Assembly: GCA_964633825.1 (NCBI GenBank)
Contig: CAZWHE010000143.1
Location: 1-10,665 of the forward strand
Direction of reading: 5' to 3'
From: CAZWHE01 sp964633825
GTDB taxonomy: Bacteria > Planctomycetota > B15-G4 > CAYZWU01
DNA: 10,665 bases
In this document: positions 5,313 to 10,665 of the stretch, piece after piece
Layout: each line of letters opens with the position of its first letter
Position numbering within the stretch: the stretch's first letter is position 1
The notes under the pieces: generated by a model
What the model was told of the DNA's origin: nothing
Database searches by the model: none
The model's input: only the letters and a program-made list of their open reading frames with translations
Program-made: the position numbers and the translations under genes

Positions 5313-8228
5313 ATGAAGCCTCTGTTTTATCTATCACTGATGTTTTTGCTCTTTTTTTCCGTGGCCTGCGCTCCCCTGTGCTGGGCCCGGGATGATTCAT
5401 GGGACCTCATGACCAGAACGGAGACGGGGGTCGACAGGTTTCGGGCCGCTTACCCCGACTTCGACGGGAGCGGGGTTGTGATCGCCGTGCTCGACACGGG
5501 GGTCGACATGGGAGTGGCCGGGCTCAGGGAGCTGCCCGACGGCAGCCCGAAAGTCGTTGACGTGCGCGACTTCTCCGGAGAGGGAGACCTCTTCTGGGAG
5601 GAGGGGCGCCTCGTTCCCGACGGGGAGGGCGAAGAGCTCGTCGACTCGCAGGGCCGGCGGCTGAAAGGCTTCCGCCAGGCGGCCGAGAGCGTTATCGACA
5701 ACCGCTACTTCATGGCCTTTCTCGAGGAAAAAGCCTTTTCCGATACGTCGGTGAAGGACCTGAACGGCGACGGGGACGAGAAGGACTCCTTCGGTATTCT
5801 CGTGTTTGCCGTCAAGGACGAAAAAGAGCTTCGCTACGAGGCCGTCGTCGACGTGAACGGGGACGGCGATCTGAAGGACGGCGTTCGCCTCAGCGACTAC
5901 TGGCGGAACCAGGAAGCCTTTTCGCTCAGCGGGAAGAAGGGAGACCGCAGGCAGCTCACCATGGCCGTCAACTTCTATCCCGACGAAAAGAGGCTCTCCG
6001 TTCATTTTGACGACGGCGGGCACGGGACCCACGTGGCCGGCATCGCGGCCGGGTACCGCGTTCACGGCCAGGAGGGCTATCACGGCATGGCCCCCGGGGC
6101 GCGCGTCATCAGCCTCAAGATCGGAAACAACCGCTTCGCCGGCGGCTGCACGACCACGGAAAGCGTGAAAAAGGCTTACGAATACGGCGCGAAGTACGCG
6201 AAGGATCACAACGTTCCCGTTGTGTTCAACATGAGCTTCGGCATCGGCTCCGAGCTCGAGGGCCGGAGCGCCGCCGACCTCTTTCTCGACGACCTTCTCT
6301 GGAAAAATCCGGGTGTCGTCGTCGTGACCTCGGCCGGAAACGAGGGGCCCGGCCTCTCTTCGGTGGGGACCCCGGCAGCGAGCGTCAGGGCGATGGCGGT
6401 GGGGGCCCTCCTCAGCCCCGAAGCCGCCGCGGCCCAGTACGGTTTCCGGCTCGGGAAGGAGACGCTCTTCAGCTTCTCCTCCCGGGGCGGCGATACGAAC
6501 AAGCCCGACATCCTGGCGCCCGGAAGCGCCTGCTCGACCGTCCCTCCCTGGGGCGACCGGGACAGGATGCAGGGCACGTCCATGGCGTCCCCCTGCGCCG
6601 CCGGCTGCATCGCCCTTCTCGTGGATGGGCTGGTGCGCCACGATCCCGCCTACGAGATCGACAACGCCATAATCCAGCGCGCCGTGAGGAACACGGGGCG
6701 CCGTCTCGACGAGTGGACTGTTCTCGACCAGGGGGGCGGCGTGCTCGATCTGCCGGCGGCGTACGAATATGCAAAGCTCCTTTACAAAACGGACGAGCCC
6801 GAAACCTTGAGGGAATACAGGATCCGGAGCAGCGGTCCCGGCTCCGGCCGGGGAACGGCCTACTGGCGCATGAGCCCCTGTCTTCCGTCGAAAGACCAGG
6901 GCATCAGTTTCCGCGTCGAGGCGGGATTTCCGGAAAAGATAACCGACGAGAAGAAGGCGCGGTTCTACCGGGCGTTCGATCTGGTGCCCGATGTGGACTG
7001 GATCTCTCTCAGCAAGCCCCTTGTCTATCTCAAGGGATCGAAGCCGACAAGCGTGGATGTCTTTATCGATCTCGAGGGAGAGGAGCCCGGGCTCTATACG
7101 GGACGCGTCACGGCGATCCGGAGGGGCGGCGGCGCGGACGGTTCCGGCGCGGAGCGGAACGAATCCGCCTCCCCGGGGTCGGAGTTCGAGTTCGTGGTGT
7201 CGGTCATGATCCCCCACAGGGTGACACCCGAAAACCGGGGCCGCATTCGCCTGGCCGGCGATCTCGAGCCCGGTTTCCTCGATCGATTCTATCTCGAAGT
7301 TCCCCACAGCACGACGGCCGTCACGGGTGAGCTTCGTATCATCGAGGGGGGGGAGAGCTCCGTCCTGATCGCTTCCGCCTTCGACCCGGAAGGCGTGGAC
7401 CGCGGTCTCGTGGGTGTTGCAAACGGGACCGAAAAGAGGCCGGGCTCCCACACGCTCATGGGCAAGAGCCTCGTTCCGGGAACGTGGGAGATTGTGGTGA
7501 ACTCTTCCGTCCGGTCCAGATCGCCCGCTGATTACGACCTGGTGCTCACCCTCTCCGGTCTTGATCTCGGATCTCCGTCCCGCCTTTTCGGCGGCGACCG
7601 GGCCCGGAAGCACCTCCTCCTCCCCGTGCGCTGCGCCCAGGCCCATCCCTTCACCGGAACCCTGAAGGGCCGCGTCGGGAGTTTTGTGAAAAAAGAGATC
7701 GTCGAAGTCAGGGACTCGGACTGCTTCACGCTGACCGTGACGCCCGACAGCGGAGCGAGAAGAATCGAGTGGGCCGTTGATTTCGACCGCGAGACCTACG
7801 CCCTCTTTACCGACTGTGTTCTTAGGCTGGAGGATCCCGAGACAGGCGCCGCCGTCAGGAATTCGGCCCTGGGCCAGCGGAGCGGATCAATCAGCCTCGA
7901 TCTTCCTTCCGCCCGGGCGGCCGCTGAAGCGCCGAAGAAATACCGCCTTCTTCTCAAACCCGCTTTCACCAAAGAGGCCGATACGAAGCTGTGGCGCTTC
8001 GAGATGACGGAAAGGATCTCCTGGCGCTCCGGGGCGATCCAACTCGAGCCCCTTTCCCTGAAAAAGGGCGCGCTCTCGCTCAACCCGGGCGAGTGGACGG
8101 TTGCCGAGTTCGTCCTCTCGGGGCCGCTGCCCGCTGCGCCCGAAGGGTACCGTCTCGAAGGTCTGTTCGAAGCCGAGGCCCGGGGCGATATCGGCAGGAT
8201 CCTGGGAAAACGGTTCGTGCTGCCTTAA
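5313..8228 (+). CDS. exported subtilase (S8) resembling tripeptidyl peptidase II
   Basis: The product has 971 aa. The N-terminus is a signal sequence (hydrophobic about 4-20, likely cut after CWA near residue 25; a lipoprotein at Cys19 is less likely because the preceding SVA fits the lipobox poorly). The catalytic residues are Asp61 in VIAVLDTGVD, His237 in GHGTHVAG and Ser423 in GTSMASP, with oxyanion Asn343 in SAGNEGP. The 175-residue insertion between Asp and His, far longer than in subtilisin, and its text (KVVDVRDFSGEGD, VVDVNGDGD, RLSDYW) match the tripeptidyl-peptidase-II type. Two DxNxDGD-like loops (from residues 149 and 180) could bind calcium. About 540-971 look like beta-sandwich domains, including EVPHSTTAVTGEL and PGTWEIVVNSS, as in TPPII. 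It probably degrades or trims peptides outside the cytoplasm. The TAA at 8226 is followed by a strong terminator shared with the convergent FG-GAP gene. Confidence 0.9.
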   Translation: MKPLFYLSLMFLLFFSVACAPLCWARDDSWDLMTRTETGVDRFRAAYPDFDGSGVVIAVLDTGVDMGVAGLRELPDGSPKVVDVRDFSGEGDLFWEEGRLVPDGEGEELVDSQGRRLKGFRQAAESVIDNRYFMAFLEEKAFSDTSVKDLNGDGDEKDSFGILVFAVKDEKELRYEAVVDVNGDGDLKDGVRLSDYWRNQEAFSLSGKKGDRRQLTMAVNFYPDEKRLSVHFDDGGHGTHVAGIAAGYRVHGQEGYHGMAPGARVISLKIGNNRFAGGCTTTESVKKAYEYGAKYAKDHNVPVVFNMSFGIGSELEGRSAADLFLDDLLWKNPGVVVVTSAGNEGPGLSSVGTPAASVRAMAVGALLSPEAAAAQYGFRLGKETLFSFSSRGGDTNKPDILAPGSACSTVPPWGDRDRMQGTSMASPCAAGCIALLVDGLVRHDPAYEIDNAIIQRAVRNTGRRLDEWTVLDQGGGVLDLPAAYEYAKLLYKTDEPETLREYRIRSSGPGSGRGTAYWRMSPCLPSKDQGISFRVEAGFPEKITDEKKARFYRAFDLVPDVDWISLSKPLVYLKGSKPTSVDVFIDLEGEEPGLYTGRVTAIRRGGGADGSGAERNESASPGSEFEFVVSVMIPHRVTPENRGRIRLAGDLEPGFLDRFYLEVPHSTTAVTGELRIIEGGESSVLIASAFDPEGVDRGLVGVANGTEKRPGSHTLMGKSLVPGTWEIVVNSSVRSRSPADYDLVLTLSGLDLGSPSRLFGGDRARKHLLLPVRCAQAHPFTGTLKGRVGSFVKKEIVEVRDSDCFTLTVTPDSGARRIEWAVDFDRETYALFTDCVLRLEDPETGAAVRNSALGQRSGSISLDLPSARAAAEAPKKYRLLLKPAFTKEADTKLWRFEMTERISWRSGAIQLEPLSLKKGALSLNPGEWTVAEFVLSGPLPAAPEGYRLEGLFEAEARGDIGRILGKRFVLP

Positions 8229-8242
8229 CCGGGTTAACCGGG
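8225..8242 (+). repeat. 9-bp direct repeat at the subtilase stop
   Basis: ttaaccggg is present twice head to tail (8225-8233 and 8234-8242); the first copy contains the TAA stop codon. It is short and may be chance or a slippage duplication. Confidence 0.5.
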
Positions 8243-8257
8243 ATGGCTCGCGTGTGT

Positions 8258-8300
8258 AAAAAAAGGCGCGCTCTCGAAAAAGAGCGCGCCTTTTCTCTCT
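8258..8300. terminator. bidirectional intrinsic terminator
   Basis: A perfect 14-bp stem (8261-8274 with 8281-8294, aaaaggcgcgctct) encloses a 6-nt loop. On the plus strand the stem ends in TTTT followed by a pyrimidine-rich tract. On the minus strand the seven A's at 8258-8264 become a run of seven T's. It sits between the stop codons of the convergent subtilase (8228) and FG-GAP gene (8310), so it can end both transcripts. Confidence 0.93.
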
Positions 8301-8309
8301 TGTGCTTTT

Positions 8310-10665
8310 CTATTCGTTCAGCCAGATCCGGTTGGCTTCGTTGTAGTTGCCCTCGATGATGTCGAGGTCTCCGTCGTGGTCCACGTCGGCCATGTGGACG
8401 GACCGTGTGGCGTTCAATCCCAGCGACTGGCCGCCCGTGAAGACTCCCGTTCCATCGTTGAACCAGATCCTGTTCGATCCTCCGTTGACGCCCTCGATGA
8501 GGTCGAGTGTTCCGTTCCCGTCCACGTCGGCCATGGTGATCGAAGATGTTGCGGCGGCCGTCGTGATTGCCGTGGGACCGACAAACACCCCGGCGCCGTT
8601 GCCCAGCCAAAGCGTGTTCTGCTGGCCCGTGTTTCCCTCGATTACGTCGAGGTCGCCGTCGTTATCCACGTCGGCGAGCGCGATCGAAGCCGTTGCGCCT
8701 CCGCCCAGGGACTGGCCGCTGGAGAAGGTTCCCGTGCCGTTGTTGGTCCAAACCCTGTTCGATCCGGGGTTGCTCCCTTCGACGAAGTCGAGAACGCCGT
8801 CGCCGTTCACATCACCCAGGGCGACGCTCGTTGTCTGAGGAATTCCGAAGGGATTGCCGATGACAAAAGTGCCGAAGCCGTTGTTGAGCCACACGTTGTT
8901 CGCCTCGTCAAGGTTGCCGGCTACGATGTCGATGCCGTTGATGCCGTCCACGTCGGCGAGCGCGATCGACTGTGTGTTGCCGCTTCCGAGGTTCTGGCTG
9001 ATCGTGAAAAGACCGCCGTTGTTGGTCCAGACAGTGTTGGCATCACCGCCGTCGTTCCCGGCGATGATGTCGAGGTCAAGGTCCCCGTCGATATCGGCGA
9101 GAGCGATCGAGGTCGTGTTGTTCGATCCAAGGGCTTGAGTGGAATCAACAAAGGTTCCGGCCCCGGTGGGGATGTTATACCAGATCCGATTCGCCTGAGC
9201 CGTGTTTCCTGCGGCGAGGTCGGAGTCGCCGTCCCCGTCGAGATCGCCGAGAGCGACCGATGCCGTAGCGCTGCTTCCAAGAACCTGCACCGAAAGGGTG
9301 AACGTTCCCGCTCCGTCGTTGATCCAGAGAACGTTGGAGGCCCCTGTGACCCCCTCGACGAGGTCGAGGTCGGTGTCGTTGTCGATGTCTTCCACCGCGA
9401 CAGCGGATGTGGCGGCTGCTACAAAGTTCGGCTGTACGGAAATCGTGAATGTGCCCGTGCCGCCGCCGTCATTTGTCCAGACCTCGTTTACGGCCCCGTT
9501 GATGCCCAAGACGATGTCGGGGCCGTTGATGCCGTCCAGGTCGCTCGTGGTGATCGAGGTCGTTGCGGTGGCTCCGAGCGTATCGCTCTGGACGAAAACT
9601 CCCGCTCCGTTGTTCATCCAGACTTCGTTCGCGTCGGGGGGACCGCGTCCCACGATGAGGTCGTCGCTGTTGATTCCGTCCACGTCTTCGAGGGCGACTG
9701 ATGTTGTGACTGTAAAGGTGATGCCCATGGGAGTGGTCATACCGCCGAATGTGCCGTCGCCATTACCAATCCAGTAGAGGTCGGGCTGGTTATTGGTTCC
9801 AACAAAAACATCGAGAACATTGTCTGCATCGATATAGCCGAGGGCGACGGACGCCGTCTGGATTGCAACCGCGGCGGTCCAGCCCGAGGCGAATGACCCG
9901 GTTCCGTCGTTGAGCCAGACCTGGTTGGCTGTTCCATCGTTGCCTTCGAAGATGTCGAGGCCGTTGACGCCGTCCAGGTCGCCCAGCGCGATCGATCTCG
10001 TGGTGTCCGTCCCGGCGAGTGTCTCGTTGAGAGTGAGGTTCCCGTTTCCGTCGTTGAGCCAGATCGTGGTTCCCGACCCGTCGTTCCCTTCGACGAGATC
10101 GATGAAGGTGTCGCCGTTCAGGTCGCCCAGGGCGATCGTCTCGGTGTTGGTCGTGCCGAGCGCCTGTCCCGAATCGATGAACCTCCCGGGATCATCGGGG
10201 GTTTTCGTCCAGACCATGTTTGCTGTGTTGTATTTTCCGACGACGAGGTCGAGGTGGTTGTTGCCGTCCACGTCGCCCAGTGCGAGCGCTCTCGTGTCCT
10301 GAGCGCTGCCGATAAGCTGCTCGTGGGCGCCCCCGAAGTTGCCTGTTCCGTCGTTGGTCCAGATCGTGCTGAATTCTCCCCCGCTCGAATTGCGGAACGC
10401 CAGGTCGAGGTCGGTGTCTTCGTCCATGTCGCCCGCGGCGGCGGCCTGGGAGCTCAAGCTGTAGCCTCCCGGGCTGGACCACCCGGCGGCGAACGTACCC
10501 GTACCGTTGTTGATCCACGTGACGTTGAACTCGCCGTTGTTGGCGGCAGCGAAATCATCGACAGTGTCCCCGTCCAGGTCGCCGGCGGCAACGGACGTCG
10601 TGGCGCCCGCACCGAGCGTCTGCCCCGTATTGGTGAATGTTCCCGTTCCGTCGTTTGTCCAGACC
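8310..10665 (-). CDS. large FG-GAP/VCBS repeat protein, C-terminal 784 residues (5' end outside window)
   Basis: The frame is open from the right edge of the window to a TAG at plus-strand 8310-8312. The TTG at 10455-10457 is only an internal codon, because a further 69 codons of the same repeat pattern lie before it. I count 16 tandem repeats of about 46-52 residues. Each has an Asp-rich calcium loop (D-x-D-x-D/N-x-x-x-D, for example ADVDHDGDLDIIEGN), then about ten residues ending in Trp, then an N-[DN]-G-x-G-x-F turn (for example WFNDGTGVF). This is the FG-GAP/VCBS beta-propeller repeat of integrin-alpha-like extracellular proteins, usually surface-bound or secreted and involved in adhesion or carbohydrate-related processes. 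Sixteen repeats exceed two seven-bladed propellers. The protein ends three residues after the last Trp (LNE) with no sorting or anchor domain, so any targeting signal must be N-terminal. Some loops are degenerate (for example AFRNSSGGE). Confidence 0.93.
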   Translation of the reverse strand, partial: VWTNDGTGTFTNTGQTLGAGATTSVAAGDLDGDTVDDFAAANNGEFNVTWINNGTGTFAAGWSSPGGYSLSSQAAAAGDMDEDTDLDLAFRNSSGGEFSTIWTNDGTGNFGGAHEQLIGSAQDTRALALGDVDGNNHLDLVVGKYNTANMVWTKTPDDPGRFIDSGQALGTTNTETIALGDLNGDTFIDLVEGNDGSGTTIWLNDGNGNLTLNETLAGTDTTRSIALGDLDGVNGLDIFEGNDGTANQVWLNDGTGSFASGWTAAVAIQTASVALGYIDADNVLDVFVGTNNQPDLYWIGNGDGTFGGMTTPMGITFTVTTSVALEDVDGINSDDLIVGRGPPDANEVWMNNGAGVFVQSDTLGATATTSITTSDLDGINGPDIVLGINGAVNEVWTNDGGGTGTFTISVQPNFVAAATSAVAVEDIDNDTDLDLVEGVTGASNVLWINDGAGTFTLSVQVLGSSATASVALGDLDGDGDSDLAAGNTAQANRIWYNIPTGAGTFVDSTQALGSNNTTSIALADIDGDLDLDIIAGNDGGDANTVWTNNGGLFTISQNLGSGNTQSIALADVDGINGIDIVAGNLDEANNVWLNNGFGTFVIGNPFGIPQTTSVALGDVNGDGVLDFVEGSNPGSNRVWTNNGTGTFSSGQSLGGGATASIALADVDNDGDLDVIEGNTGQQNTLWLGNGAGVFVGPTAITTAAATSSITMADVDGNGTLDLIEGVNGGSNRIWFNDGTGVFTGGQSLGLNATRSVHMADVDHDGDLDIIEGNYNEANRIWLNE

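Noticed and set aside
5397..7646. 749-codon open frame on the minus strand opposite the subtilase
   Set aside because: It is entirely antisense to a clear S8 protease with all catalytic motifs. Its composition (His, Gly, Arg, Ala, Val) is that of a GC-rich shadow frame and no family motif is seen.
8376..9701. 441-codon open frame on the plus strand opposite the FG-GAP repeats
   Set aside because: Its periodic pattern mirrors the repeat unit of the minus-strand gene read in reverse. The Asp/Asn-rich DxDxDG pattern on the minus strand is the recognisable one.

Overview
The window is a GC-rich piece of a Gram-negative bacterial genome. It encodes a lipoprotein with a +2 Gln, exported proteins, a SixA-type phosphatase and a membrane glycosyltransferase fused to TPRs. 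This combination, together with short palindromic intergenic elements, suggests a deltaproteobacterial-type (Desulfobacterota-like) or metagenome-derived environmental lineage. That placement is inference; no rRNA, tRNA or other marker gene is present.

Layout from left to right. (1) 1-606 +: the 3' part of an alpha/beta hydrolase with a complete Ser-Asp-His triad. (2) 649-2583 +: a GT-C/GT39-type membrane glycosyltransferase with a C-terminal TPR domain, interrupted by one in-frame TGA at 1258-1260 and carrying a 15-bp tandem repeat just downstream. (3) 2563-3249 -: a small CsgG/LpoB-like outer-membrane lipoprotein, convergent with the glycosyltransferase and overlapping its 3' end by 21 bp. 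(4) A divergent intergenic region with two abutting hairpins, a plausible sigma70 promoter and an 11-bp direct repeat. (5) 3493-3957 +: a SixA-like histidine phosphatase. (6) 3954-4158: a non-coding, hairpin-forming element of about 205 bp with perfect 25-bp terminal inverted repeats, inserted exactly at the sixA stop codon. (7) 4188-5207 +: an M50 (site-2-protease family) membrane metalloprotease with an extra C-terminal four-cysteine tail. (8) 5211-5292: a second, unrelated palindromic element with perfect 24-bp arms. (9) 5313-8228 +: a 971-residue exported subtilase resembling tripeptidyl peptidase II. (10) 8261-8294: a perfect bidirectional terminator. (11) 8310-10665 -: the C-terminal 784 residues of a large FG-GAP/VCBS repeat protein containing 16 repeats, with its N-terminus beyond the window.

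The genes do not form an obvious pathway. Several act at or beyond the cell envelope: the glycosyltransferase, lipoprotein, M50 protease, secreted subtilase and FG-GAP protein. The most notable non-genic content is the two palindromic intergenic elements. Removing the first one in silico brings the sixA stop and the M50 start to about 30 bp apart, so it appears to have split a two-gene operon. I see no CRISPR array, defence island, phage module or complete insertion sequence.
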